NCBI GenBank assembly: GCA_014695325.1
Contig: JACJNZ010000037.1
Coordinates: 62,001 to 126,000, forward strand
Source of the DNA: Cyanobacteria bacterium FACHB-502
Lineage (GTDB): Bacteria > Cyanobacteriota > Cyanobacteriia > Elainellales > Elainellaceae
Length of the DNA stretch: 64,000 bases
Direction: 5' to 3'
This document shows, piece by piece, positions 7,259 to 15,747 of this stretch (positions are counted from its first letter, which is position 1; the number at the start of each line of letters is the position of its first letter). The notes beneath the pieces were generated by a model. That model was not told where the DNA came from and did no database searches. It saw nothing but the letters and a program-made list of their open reading frames with translations. Position numbers and translations under genes: made by a program.

Positions 7259-9067
7259 GTGAAACAGCTCAAATCTGCTTTGAATTCTCCAGCTTATCGA
7301 CTGATCACAGCCACAGCACGCCGTAATTGGTCCTTCTTGGCAATCAGCTTATCAACCAATTTACTGGGAGCTGTGCTAGAGGGCAGTACGCTGGGCGTAA
7401 TTTATCTAGCAGTTTCCCTGCTTTCGGAGGGATCGCAAAATCAACCCCAATTCCTACAGCAATTTCTATCGGTTGTGCCTCTGTCGCAGGGACAGCAATT
7501 TTTGGGACTCTTGGCATTTGCTGTCTTGCTACAAGGTCTGTTAGCTCTAAGCAGCTATGCCAATAAGGTAAGTACGGCTTACCTGTCTGCCAGGGCGCAG
7601 CCACAGGTCACGGGTCGGGTATTCGAGCGGATCATGTCCTTTAGCTTTGCCTGCGCCAGCCATTACAAAATTGGCGACTTGCTGATGTATACAGGCAGCG
7701 CAGCCGATACGGTAGATGGGCAAATTCAGTGTCTCAACGGGTTAGTCGTCAGCCTCTCTTTTACCATTGTCTATGCGGTTGTTTTAATCAATCTGTCTCC
7801 GGTTTTGGCATTGGTCGCGGTTCTACTGGCACTGGTTGTTATTTTGGTGCAGCAAAGACTATTGCCCCGGTTACGGGCAGTTGCTCATCAACTGAACTCG
7901 GCTCAAGTTGAGTTGTCTAAGCGGATGACTGAGAACATTCAGGCGCTTAGATTACTACATACCTTCGGCACCCAACAGCGATCGACCGATGAGGTTTTGC
8001 ATTTACTGCGCGATGTGCAGGCTCAACTCCAGCAGCGGGCACGGGTCTTCTTCTTGCCAGACCCAATTCTGGATGTATTGCCCATTTTTTCCCTGGCAGT
8101 TCTAGCTGCGCTAGCTTTTGCCATGAGCGATAAGCCGGAGACAATCTTGCCGCTGCTGCTGACTTTCCTGCTGGCTTTGCAGAGGTTATCGATTCGCCTG
8201 CGGGTAGTTGCTGGAGTATTCACCCAACTGGCTGATAGCAGTGCCAACATTCAGAGATTAAACACAATCTTAGATACCAGCGATAAGCAGTTTGTTTTAG
8301 TTGGAGGTCATCCCCTTGGGTCAGTGCAAACTGATATCTGTTTTGAGGGAGTTAGCCTCTCCTATGGAGACGATCAAACCTATGCATTGCGGAATGTAAG
8401 CTTCAGGGTTCCTAAAAATCAGGTGACGGCTCTGGTCGGACAATCGGGAGCAGGTAAGTCATCGATCGTCGATTTGCTTATCGGGTTATATCAGCCAACC
8501 AAAGGACAGATTACAGTCAACGGTAAAGCGTTGCATCACTATAATCAGTCAAGCTGGCGACAGCATATTGGGGTAGTTAGCCAGGATACATTTATCTTTA
8601 ACAACAGCATTCTGGACAATATTCGCTATGGTGCGTTAGATGCTACCTTCGAGGAGGTCGTGGCAGCGGCGCAAGCTGCCCAAGCGCATCAGTTCATTCT
8701 GGATTTGCCGGATGGATACGACACGACGGTAGGAGAGCGGGGCTATCGACTTTCGGGAGGGCAGCGGCAGCGATTAGCCTTAGCTAGGGCGATTCTAAAG
8801 CAGCCAGAAATTCTGATCTTGGATGAAGCAACCAGTGCCCTAGACAGTGAATCGGAGCGACTAATTCAACAAGCATTAGCTGAGTTTCAGCAAGACAGAA
8901 CCGTCATTGTCATTGCTCACCGTTTATCGACGATTGTAGGAGCGGATCAAATTGTGGTTTTAGAAAAAGGGCAGCTCATCGAAGCCGGAGATCACAAGAC
9001 GCTGATCAAGCAGAAAGGGCGTTACGCTCATTACTGGAACTTGCAAACTCACCAAGCAACAGTTTAA
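7259..9067 (+). CDS. MsbA/HepA-like ABC exporter, fused permease and ATPase
   Basis: A 602-residue half-transporter with an N-terminal type I exporter membrane domain (about six helices, residues 20-330) and a C-terminal ATPase. Walker A GQSGAGKSS is at about 394-402, the signature LSGGQRQR at 498-505, Walker B ILILDEATSALD at 518-529, and the H-loop IAHRLS follows. It should dimerise and flip a lipid-linked or glycolipid substrate across the inner membrane. The length and position match HepA-type exporters, which function in heterocyst envelope polysaccharide deposition in Anabaena, so export of a polysaccharide or its lipid-linked unit is the likely role. The start is GTG 7259; the nearest GGAGG is about 15 nt upstream, which is long. 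It is the only exporter-like gene in the polysaccharide block. Confidence 0.9.
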   Translation: MKQLKSALNSPAYRLITATARRNWSFLAISLSTNLLGAVLEGSTLGVIYLAVSLLSEGSQNQPQFLQQFLSVVPLSQGQQFLGLLAFAVLLQGLLALSSYANKVSTAYLSARAQPQVTGRVFERIMSFSFACASHYKIGDLLMYTGSAADTVDGQIQCLNGLVVSLSFTIVYAVVLINLSPVLALVAVLLALVVILVQQRLLPRLRAVAHQLNSAQVELSKRMTENIQALRLLHTFGTQQRSTDEVLHLLRDVQAQLQQRARVFFLPDPILDVLPIFSLAVLAALAFAMSDKPETILPLLLTFLLALQRLSIRLRVVAGVFTQLADSSANIQRLNTILDTSDKQFVLVGGHPLGSVQTDICFEGVSLSYGDDQTYALRNVSFRVPKNQVTALVGQSGAGKSSIVDLLIGLYQPTKGQITVNGKALHHYNQSSWRQHIGVVSQDTFIFNNSILDNIRYGALDATFEEVVAAAQAAQAHQFILDLPDGYDTTVGERGYRLSGGQRQRLALARAILKQPEILILDEATSALDSESERLIQQALAEFQQDRTVIVIAHRLSTIVGADQIVVLEKGQLIEAGDHKTLIKQKGRYAHYWNLQTHQATV

Positions 9068-9084
9068 CCGTTTACAACTTGGAA

Positions 9085-9110
9085 CTAGGAAGCAATTTGT
9101 TAGCTTCTAG
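9085..9110. terminator. Hairpin after the ABC exporter gene
   Basis: CTAG-G-AAGC (9085-9093) pairs with GCTTCTAG (9103-9110), leaving one bulged G and a 9-nt loop. It lies 18 nt past the exporter stop codon. No T run follows on the + strand, so it may be a processing or weak termination site only. Confidence 0.3.
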
Positions 9111-9258
9111 GGCAATAAAAAATTATGTTGACCATCAATGCTGGCTATTACGTTCACAAATTGCATTCACAAATTGCCCATGAGAAAGGAGAGGTGTAAA
9201 AGCCACCTTTATACAAGATTATAGCCTCTACATCCCATCAATAAGAAGGAATTTCTAC

Positions 9259-10136
9259 ATGATTTCAATTATTATTCCTACGTTAAACAGAGATAACTTA
9301 TTGAAATCAACAATTAAATCTTTCTGTTTGCAGTATTTCTCGCCAGATCAATTTGAAATTCTCGTAGTTGATAATGGTTCAACTGACAATACTAAAGATA
9401 TTGCACAAGCTGCTATAAATGAATTTTCTCCTCATCAAATTCGTTACATCTATGAACCAGAACCAGGACTGCTATCCGGTCGCCATCCTGGAGCTTTAGA
9501 AGCGAGAGGTAAAATTTTAACTTTTGTTGATGATGATATCGAGGCAGATCCTGAGTGGTTAAGAGCAATTAAGGAATCATTTAATGATCCGACTGTTAAA
9601 CTCGTCGGGGGCGCAACTTACCAAAATATGAAGTAGAGCCACCAGCATGGCTTGAATGGTTCTGGACGGAGCATCCTTTTGGCAAAGTCTGTAGTGATCT
9701 GAGCCTGTTAGATTTTGGTGATCAGGTACGGGAAATTAACGCAAATTAGGTTTGGGGCTTAAATTTCTCGATCCGCAAAAGTGCCTTATTTGAACTGGGC
9801 GGATTTCATCCAGATTGTATTTCTAACCATTTGCAGCATTTTCAAGGAGATGGTGAGACGGGATTAACCCAAAAAGCTAACGCAAATGGCTACAAAGCGA
9901 TTTACCAACCTAAAGCTTTAGTATTCCATCAGGTTTTGAAGCAGAGAATGACTTATGAATATTTCGATCATCGCTATTTTCACCAAGGTATTTGTGACTC
10001 TTATTCAGAAATTAGACGAAATAATGGTCAGCTAATCCTCAACGCACCCAAGAAAGGTTTGATAGAGATAATTGAACGGCCTCTAAGGTTCATCAAAAGA
10101 GCAGCAAATAGAATCGTCGATCGTCAGACTGAGTAA
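9259..10136 (+). pseudogene. GT2 glycosyltransferase, broken by a frameshift and a TAG
   Basis: The first 126 codons are an intact GT2 N-terminus: IPTLNR, the nucleotide-binding VVDNGSTDNT and the DDD metal motif at residues 91-93. The frame then breaks at a run of five G (9607-9611). Restoring one G gives ..VGGRNLPKYEVEPPAWLEWF.., the expected continuation of this GT2 subfamily. The restored frame runs to TAA 10134-10136 except for a TAG at 9747-9749 after REINAN. The C-terminal half includes GLNFSIRKSALFELGGF and the HQGICDSYSEIRR end. AAGAAGGA precedes ATG 9259. A single homopolymer slip could be a sequencing error, but the additional in-frame stop makes true inactivation more likely. Base composition is AT-rich. 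Confidence 0.75.
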
Positions 10137-10139
10137 GAG

Positions 10140-10289
10140 ATGTTACAGCAGCGATTATATAAGGCATACCAGGATGGATATCAATTTCATCAGAGTGCAG
10201 TACGCGAGAAACCAGAGCTTTTAAACTGGATTCTTAGAAAAGATTACTGGGATTACAAGTTACCTAAGTTTAGCGCAACCCATGATTGA
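10140..10289 (+). CDS. Short open frame between the broken GT2 and the cupin gene
   Basis: A 49-codon frame starting at ATG 10140, 3 nt after the TAA of the broken glycosyltransferase and ending with TGA 10287-10289, which overlaps the first 8 nt of the cupin gene. The predicted peptide is polar and aromatic, with a WILRKDYWDYKLPKF stretch, and looks like natural protein rather than random translation. It has no recognised domain and only a weak AAGAG ribosome site. It may be a real small protein translated in a coupled way, or the remaining piece of a longer gene. Confidence 0.4.
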   Translation: MLQQRLYKAYQDGYQFHQSAVREKPELLNWILRKDYWDYKLPKFSATHD

Positions 10290-10725
10290 GCAAATTACTT
10301 ACCACAATCAGCTACTCGCAATCATTGTTCCAAAAAAATTCGATCAACCTGGAATTCATTTCTTTACGCCAGATGAGCTATCTCAACAGCTCGCTTACAT
10401 GCGGCATCCTGTTGGAAAAGTAATTCAACCTCATATTCATAATCCCGTACTACGTGAAGTGCAATATACCCAGGAAGTTTTATTCATCAAGCGAGGAAAG
10501 CTGCGCGTAGACTTTTACAATGACCAGCAGCAATACCTGGAGAGCCGTGTTCTAGAAGCTGGAGACGTTATTCTCTTAGTTACGGGCGGTCACGGATTTG
10601 AGGTGCTTGAAGAAATCGAGATGCTTGAAGTCAAGCAAGGACCTTATATTGGCGAGCAAGACAAAACTCGATTTTCTGGCATTACTTCAGAACAAGCCAA
10701 AACTGTCGAACTGAGTCAACTATGA
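10282..10725 (+). CDS. Cupin-fold protein of the polysaccharide locus
   Basis: A 147-residue single-domain cupin. Pointers are QPHIHNP (two His of cupin motif 1 at about residues 51-53), the later Glu-rich QYTQEVLFIKRGKLRVDFY strand pair, and motif 2 around LEAGDVILLVTGGHGFEVL with a His near residue 110. Such small cupins in sugar loci act as nucleotide-sugar isomerases or epimerase-like enzymes, or as metal-dependent accessory proteins; which applies cannot be said. Its stop codon overlaps the start of the DegT-type aminotransferase by 4 nt (ATGA), which implies translational coupling and suggests both act on the same amino-sugar pathway. Confidence 0.75.
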   Translation: MIEQITYHNQLLAIIVPKKFDQPGIHFFTPDELSQQLAYMRHPVGKVIQPHIHNPVLREVQYTQEVLFIKRGKLRVDFYNDQQQYLESRVLEAGDVILLVTGGHGFEVLEEIEMLEVKQGPYIGEQDKTRFSGITSEQAKTVELSQL

Positions 10726-11837
10726 GTTTTATTTCAGTTAATGAACCCCTGTTGAATGGTAACGAGAAGAAGTATTTGCTTGAGTGTATTGAAACAGGCT
10801 GGATTTCTTCTGAAGGACCATTTATAAAGCAATTTGAATCGCAGTTTGCTGCTCGTGTGGAACGCAGCGAGGGGATTGCGGTCAGCAATGGATCTGTGGC
10901 ACTGGATGCGGCAATCGCAGCATTAGAAATTGGCAAAGGAGATGAAGTTATTCTCCCGACCTTCACAATTATTTCCTGTGCAGCAGCGATCGTTCGGGCT
11001 GGGGCAATCCCGGTAGTTGTAGACTCTGATCCAGTAACCTGGAACATAGATGTTAGCCAGATCGAAGCAAAAATTACCCCACGCACAAAAGCGATCATGG
11101 TGGTTCACATTTATGGCTTACCTGTAGAAATGGACCCAGTTCTGGAACTTGCTGATCGCTATGGGCTGTTTGTGATTGAAGACGCTGCTGAGATGCACGG
11201 ACAAACCTATAAAAATCGTCCCTGTGGCAGCTTTGGTCATCTCAGTACCTTTAGCTTCTACCCCAATAAACACATCACAACTGGAGAAGGTGGCATGATT
11301 GTCACCAATGATCCAGCCTTAGCCGAGCGCTGCCGTTCCCTTCGGAACCTGTGCTTTCAGCCGCAAAAACGCTTTGTGCATGAAGAGCTGGGCTGGAATT
11401 TTCGCATGACCAATATGCAGGCAGCTCTGGGGGTAGCGCAACTGGAACGGTTAGATGAGTTTGTAGCTCGTAAGCGTTGGATGGGGCAATGCTACACCGA
11501 ATTGTTGGCAGCAGTTTCTGGGCTACAGTTGCCGCTGGCGAGAACAGAGTATGCCGATAACATTTACTGGGTTTATGGTTTGGTCTTGAAAGAAGAAGTG
11601 CCCTTCGATGCTGAAAAGATGATGCACCTGCTAAAACAGCATCAGATTGGTACTCGTCCTTTTTTTTGGTGCCTGCACGAGCAACCCGTTTTCAAAAAGA
11701 TGGGTTTATTTCAGAACGAATCCTATCCAGTTGCTGAGAATCTAGCTCGACGAGGATTTTACATTCCCAGTGGAATGGCTTTAACAGATGAGCAAATACA
11801 GCAAGTGACGACCGCGGTTAAGGAAGTATTGCTATGA
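10722..11837 (+). CDS. DegT/DnrJ/EryC1-family PLP sugar aminotransferase
   Basis: A 371-residue fold-type I aminotransferase. The N-terminus VNEPLLNGNEKKYLLECIETGWISSEG.. is the classic family opening, the PLP-binding Asp/Gln region is VIEDAAEMHGQ, and the Schiff-base Lys is about residue 183 in FYPNKHITTGEGG. These enzymes transfer an amino group, usually from glutamate, to a keto-sugar nucleotide such as a 4-keto-6-deoxy sugar. It overlaps the cupin gene upstream and the methyltransferase downstream by 4 nt each, so the three are tightly coupled. The product is probably an amino-deoxy sugar for the exopolysaccharide; the exact sugar is unknown. Length and motifs are normal for the family. 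Confidence 0.92.
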   Translation: MSFISVNEPLLNGNEKKYLLECIETGWISSEGPFIKQFESQFAARVERSEGIAVSNGSVALDAAIAALEIGKGDEVILPTFTIISCAAAIVRAGAIPVVVDSDPVTWNIDVSQIEAKITPRTKAIMVVHIYGLPVEMDPVLELADRYGLFVIEDAAEMHGQTYKNRPCGSFGHLSTFSFYPNKHITTGEGGMIVTNDPALAERCRSLRNLCFQPQKRFVHEELGWNFRMTNMQAALGVAQLERLDEFVARKRWMGQCYTELLAAVSGLQLPLARTEYADNIYWVYGLVLKEEVPFDAEKMMHLLKQHQIGTRPFFWCLHEQPVFKKMGLFQNESYPVAENLARRGFYIPSGMALTDEQIQQVTTAVKEVLL

Positions 11838-12673
11838 GGACGATGATTAAACAAATCCCGCTTGTCAAACAGGTATATCAGCAGATAAAGAAAGCAAAAT
11901 ATAAGAGAAAGGAGGCGGAGTATAAGAGAAAGTTTGAAACAGATTGTTATAGCTGTTTTTGGGGGGTATTTGAAACATTTGAGCAAGCAAAGCAAGCGGC
12001 TCCAAGTACGAAAACTATCGGATATGACAATGCAGACTTAGCCCAGGAATACCAGCAGATGTTGGAGCAGAATAACTGGGAAGGAAGTGGTCAAACAATC
12101 CGTCCTCATGACTATCCAGCTCTATTCTGGCTCAAATCAGTCCTTAGCGATGAATGTAACCGAGTTTTTGACTTTGGCGGCAACGTTGGAGTTCATTACT
12201 ATGCCTATTCAAACTATCTAAACTATTCAGATTCTCTAGAATGGACAGTTTGTGATTTACCTGAAATTGTCAAAGCTGGCAAAGAGTTAGCTGAAAGTCG
12301 CTTTGAAAAAAAGCTATTTTTCACGACCAACCTCAGCGACATTAGCAATCATGACATTTTGATCGCATCCGGCTCTGTTCAATACATAGAAGATTTAGCT
12401 CAACTTCTGTCTACTCATAAAAAAATAAAGCATCTATTAATTAACCGTTTACCGCTTTATGAGGGAAAACGTTTTGTGACGCTCCAAAATGGAGGGCGAG
12501 TATTTTATCCTCAATATGTTTTCAACAAGACTGAATTTATTGAAGGATTACGATCGCTTGGCTATGAACTAGTTGATATTTGGCAAGACACAGGCAACTC
12601 TTGCATCATTCCTTTTCATCCAGAGCAGTCAATTCCCTTTTACTATGGCATGTACTTGAAGCTAAAACTGTAG
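11834..12673 (+). CDS. TIGR04325-type putative methyltransferase
   Basis: A 279-residue protein matching the methyltransferase family often annotated TIGR04325, found in bacterial surface-polysaccharide loci. It has the early FWGVFETFEQAKQAA block, a Rossmann-like glycine motif VFDFGGNVGVHYY at about 114-126, WTVCDLPEIV (the acidic end of strand 2), and ILIASGSVQYIED before strand 4. The late YPQYVFNKTEFIEGLRSLGY is also family-like. SAM-dependent modification of a sugar is the presumed role, without direct proof for the family. Start ATG 11834 overlaps the aminotransferase stop by 4 nt. The N-terminus is strongly basic (KKAKYKRKEAEYKRK). Confidence 0.82.
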   Translation: MRTMIKQIPLVKQVYQQIKKAKYKRKEAEYKRKFETDCYSCFWGVFETFEQAKQAAPSTKTIGYDNADLAQEYQQMLEQNNWEGSGQTIRPHDYPALFWLKSVLSDECNRVFDFGGNVGVHYYAYSNYLNYSDSLEWTVCDLPEIVKAGKELAESRFEKKLFFTTNLSDISNHDILIASGSVQYIEDLAQLLSTHKKIKHLLINRLPLYEGKRFVTLQNGGRVFYPQYVFNKTEFIEGLRSLGYELVDIWQDTGNSCIIPFHPEQSIPFYYGMYLKLKL

Positions 12674-12678
12674 TCAAT

Positions 12679-13446
12679 ATGAATGTCTTTGGTAATTATG
12701 CCCGCTACTACAATTTGTTCTACCGAGATAAAGATTATGCAGGAGAGGCACAATTTATTCATCAACTTCTACAAACTCATGCCCCAAATGCCACCTCTAT
12801 TCTTGATCTAGGCTGTGGAACTGGTACCCATGCAATATTGCTGGCTCAGCAGGGATATCAGGTGCATGGGGTAGATTTAAGTGCCGATATGCTACAGCAA
12901 GCCAACGAACAATGTACGCAACTCTCTACTGATTTGCAAGCTCGGCTGCACTTTTCGCAGGCAGATATTCGCCAAGTTCGCTTAAATCAGACCTTTGATA
13001 TCGTGCTGTCGTTGTTTCACGTTGTCAGTTATCAGACCACAAATGAGGACTTGCAGGCAACCTTTGCGACAGTCAGGGAACACTTAAAACCAGGTGGAAT
13101 TTTTATCTTTGATGTTTGGTATGGTCCAGCGGTGTTAACTGATTTGCCTACAGTTCGGGTAAAGCGATTAGAGGATGATGAGATTACGATAACCCGAATC
13201 GCTGAACCCACAATGTACCCGAATGAGAATTGGGTAGATGTCAATTATCAGGTGTACATCCAGAATAAACATAGCCAAGCGATCGAAGAATTTAAGGAAA
13301 CGCATCGAATGCGCTATTTATTCTATCCAGAGCTTGAACTTCTCTTTAAGAACTGCAAGATGCAAATTATCAACTGTCGAGAGTGGCTGCACGATCAAGA
13401 GGCTGGATTTAACACATGGAATACTCATTTTTTAGTAAGAAATTGA
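12679..13446 (+). CDS. Class I SAM-dependent methyltransferase
   Basis: A 255-residue methyltransferase with motif I ILDLGCGTG at residues 41-49, an acidic GVDLS at the end of strand 2, ADIRQVRL for adenine contact, and the post-motif LKPGGIFIFDVWYGP. This resembles small Methyltransf_25/11 enzymes that act on sugars or small amines in surface-polysaccharide loci. ATG 12679 is chosen because the fold begins there (MNVFGNYARYYN) and it follows the previous stop by 5 nt. An upstream in-frame start at 12580 would overlap the preceding gene by 94 nt and add residues with no similarity to the fold. One nucleotide separates it from the next glycosyltransferase. Acceptor unknown. Confidence 0.88.
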   Translation: MNVFGNYARYYNLFYRDKDYAGEAQFIHQLLQTHAPNATSILDLGCGTGTHAILLAQQGYQVHGVDLSADMLQQANEQCTQLSTDLQARLHFSQADIRQVRLNQTFDIVLSLFHVVSYQTTNEDLQATFATVREHLKPGGIFIFDVWYGPAVLTDLPTVRVKRLEDDEITITRIAEPTMYPNENWVDVNYQVYIQNKHSQAIEEFKETHRMRYLFYPELELLFKNCKMQIINCREWLHDQEAGFNTWNTHFLVRN

Positions 13447-13447
13447 A

Positions 13448-14668
13448 ATGAGAATCGGAATCTATTGCGGTGGGCAGAATCCTGTGCTTTGTGGTTCTTA
13501 TACGTTCGAGAATGAAATCTTTCGTGCCCTAATAAATTCTGATGTAGAAGGCGACCTTACCTTTGTTTTATATGGTCACGAGAAGGAACCGCCTACTGTC
13601 TTGCCAGCAGTCCCCCACATTGAATGGGCGTCCTTGTACTGTAGCCCTAAAAACAACTTTCTATCTAAGGTTTCTAGACTCAATAGAAAGTTGATGAATG
13701 GCTTGAGCTTCTCGAAGAACAAAGCCAAGGTTCTGAGTGGCCATGAAGAGAATATTAAACAGTTTAGGGAACGGCATAAAATTGATGTTTTGTGGTTTTT
13801 TGGTCCCTACGGCTTAGAACTGGATGTGCCGTACATCGCGACAGTTTGGGATCTGCAACATCGGCTTCAACCCTACTTTCCTGAAGTAAGTTTTGGAACA
13901 GAGTGGAATGAACGGGAGAAATACTATGAAACCTTTTTGCGAAAGGCTAGCTTTATTCTCACTGGAACTCAAGTTGGAAAGACTGAGGTTGAGAAGTTTT
14001 ATCAAATATCATCAGAGCGTATCAGGGTTATCCCCTTTCCAACGCCGCAGATGAAAGCAGAAAAAGCTGACTTTCACGCAAAAAACATTCTTGAGAAATA
14101 TAAAATACCGAATAAATATTTACTTTACCCTGCAAGATTCTTTCCCCACAAGAATCATGCTAACTTGCTGCTAGCAACTAAATTGCTGAATGAGAAGTAT
14201 GGATATGAATTTCCAGTTGTATTTGTTGGACCCGATGCAGGAAATCAAGGCTATATCAAAAAACTAACCGCTGAGCTGGGCTTGAATAAGCAAGTTCACT
14301 TTTTGGGATTTGTACCTAAAGAAGACTTGCAAGCACTCTATAAAGCTGCTTTCGCACTCACCTTCGTCACGTTTTTTGGTCCAGATAACCTACCGCCGCT
14401 AGAAGCTTTTTCTCTTGGTTGCCCAGTGATTGCCTCAAAAGTTTCTGGAGCGGAAGAACAGTTAGGAGATTCAGCATTATTAGTCGATCCAAAAGATCCA
14501 GAACATATTGCTTCTGCAATCAAAAATCTCTGGGAAGATGAGGCTTTACGGCAAAATCTTGTACAATCTGGCTACGATCGAGCCGCTCGTTATACGGGAA
14601 AGCATTATGTTAAAGAAGTGTTTACGATTCTGAGGGAGTTTCAAGCTATTCGGCGATGCTGGCAGTAG
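13448..14668 (+). CDS. GT4-family glycosyltransferase
   Basis: A 406-residue GT-B enzyme. The N-terminal half holds the acceptor-side fold with the DVPYIATVWDLQHRLQPYFPE segment typical of a subgroup that resembles mannosyl- or rhamnosyltransferases. The C-terminal donor domain begins near NKYLLYPARFFPHKNHANLL and carries the E-x7-E-like element PDNLPPLEAFSLGCPVIAS, in which the first Glu is replaced by Asp/Asn. It starts 1 nt after the methyltransferase stop codon, so they are cotranscribed. Substrate unknown. The region is AT-rich compared with the eastern half of the window. Confidence 0.88.
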   Translation: MRIGIYCGGQNPVLCGSYTFENEIFRALINSDVEGDLTFVLYGHEKEPPTVLPAVPHIEWASLYCSPKNNFLSKVSRLNRKLMNGLSFSKNKAKVLSGHEENIKQFRERHKIDVLWFFGPYGLELDVPYIATVWDLQHRLQPYFPEVSFGTEWNEREKYYETFLRKASFILTGTQVGKTEVEKFYQISSERIRVIPFPTPQMKAEKADFHAKNILEKYKIPNKYLLYPARFFPHKNHANLLLATKLLNEKYGYEFPVVFVGPDAGNQGYIKKLTAELGLNKQVHFLGFVPKEDLQALYKAAFALTFVTFFGPDNLPPLEAFSLGCPVIASKVSGAEEQLGDSALLVDPKDPEHIASAIKNLWEDEALRQNLVQSGYDRAARYTGKHYVKEVFTILREFQAIRRCWQ

Positions 14669-14720
14669 AGAGTAGAAGACCTCAGCTTTCTATCGATAAC
14701 TTATAGAAACTTACAAAGCA

Positions 14721-15689
14721 ATGAAGAATTGTCGGCTGTCTACAGACAACAGAATCGGAAATTCTGAGTATCCACGCATTACGATTATCACTCCTAGCTA
14801 TAATCAGGGACAATTTATTGAGGAAACAATCTGCTCAGTTTTAATGGAAAACTACCCTAATCTTGAATACATTATCACTGACGGAGGAAGTACAGATAAC
14901 TCTGTTGAGATTATTAAGAAGTATGAGAAACACCTTGCTTACTGGGTCAGTGAACCCGATCGCGGTCAAACTCATGCAATTAACAAAGGCATTGCTAGAG
15001 CAACGGGAGATATCTTAGCGTATTTGAACAGTGACGACTATTACCTGTCAGGAACCCTGTTCAAGGTTGCTGAATACTTTCGCCAATTTCCTCAAACAGA
15101 TTTACTTCACGGTCGTTGCCGCTATGTGAATGAGCAGGGTGAAAAGATTGGAGAGCAATTTGCTAACATTCAATCTTTTGCAGAAATTATTGACCTCTGG
15201 GGAATTTGGTGGCAGGAGCGACAGTTTGTACAGCCTGAAGTCTTCTGGTCCAGACGCATTACTGAGCAAATTGGTCACTTTCGTGAAGACCTGCATTACG
15301 TCATGGACTACGAATACTGGTGCAGAATTCTAAAAGCAGGTGGGGTTGTAGGTCGCCTAGATGCAGAATTAACCTGTTTCCGCTTTACCTCCACCCAAAA
15401 ATCGAACCATAGCGAAGCAGTTGCCGATGAGTTATTGCAGGTCGTGCAACCCTGGTTGTGGAGTCATCAAACTGTGTTGCCCCAAAAGGATCGTTCAAGG
15501 CTACAAGGTCAATGGCTGTATCAAGCTGTGCTGATGAAGCAAATTGAGCAATCGGTACAGAAGGGCGATCACAAATATATTCGTTGGTTAAAATCTGCTT
15601 TTGCTGTAATGCAGTGTCCCCAGCTTCTATTCGTTTCCAGCTTTCAGGAACGAGCTAAACACTTCTTCTCCCGCCTATCAATCAATTAG
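14721..15689 (+). CDS. GT2-family glycosyltransferase
   Basis: A 322-residue GT-A enzyme. It opens with PRITIITPSYNQGQFIEETI, has the nucleotide-binding TDGGSTDN at about 53-60, and the metal-binding NSDDYYL with Asp105-Asp106. The catalytic-domain end is marked by the FWSRRITEQIGHFREDLHYVMDYEYWCR block, of which the MDYEYW element is a hallmark of this subfamily. It transfers one sugar to a growing lipid-linked oligosaccharide on the cytosolic side. It follows the preceding gene by about 50 nt. Donor and acceptor cannot be predicted from sequence. Confidence 0.9.
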   Translation: MKNCRLSTDNRIGNSEYPRITIITPSYNQGQFIEETICSVLMENYPNLEYIITDGGSTDNSVEIIKKYEKHLAYWVSEPDRGQTHAINKGIARATGDILAYLNSDDYYLSGTLFKVAEYFRQFPQTDLLHGRCRYVNEQGEKIGEQFANIQSFAEIIDLWGIWWQERQFVQPEVFWSRRITEQIGHFREDLHYVMDYEYWCRILKAGGVVGRLDAELTCFRFTSTQKSNHSEAVADELLQVVQPWLWSHQTVLPQKDRSRLQGQWLYQAVLMKQIEQSVQKGDHKYIRWLKSAFAVMQCPQLLFVSSFQERAKHFFSRLSIN

Positions 15690-15747
15690 TCAATCAATCC
15701 AGCCGTGCCCGGAGCAGGCAAACAATTATCGCCAGGAGCAGGTGACA

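Noticed and set aside
9607..9611. G run as a phase-variation switch
   Set aside because: Five G is short for slipped-strand switching and a second inactivating stop codon follows in the restored frame.
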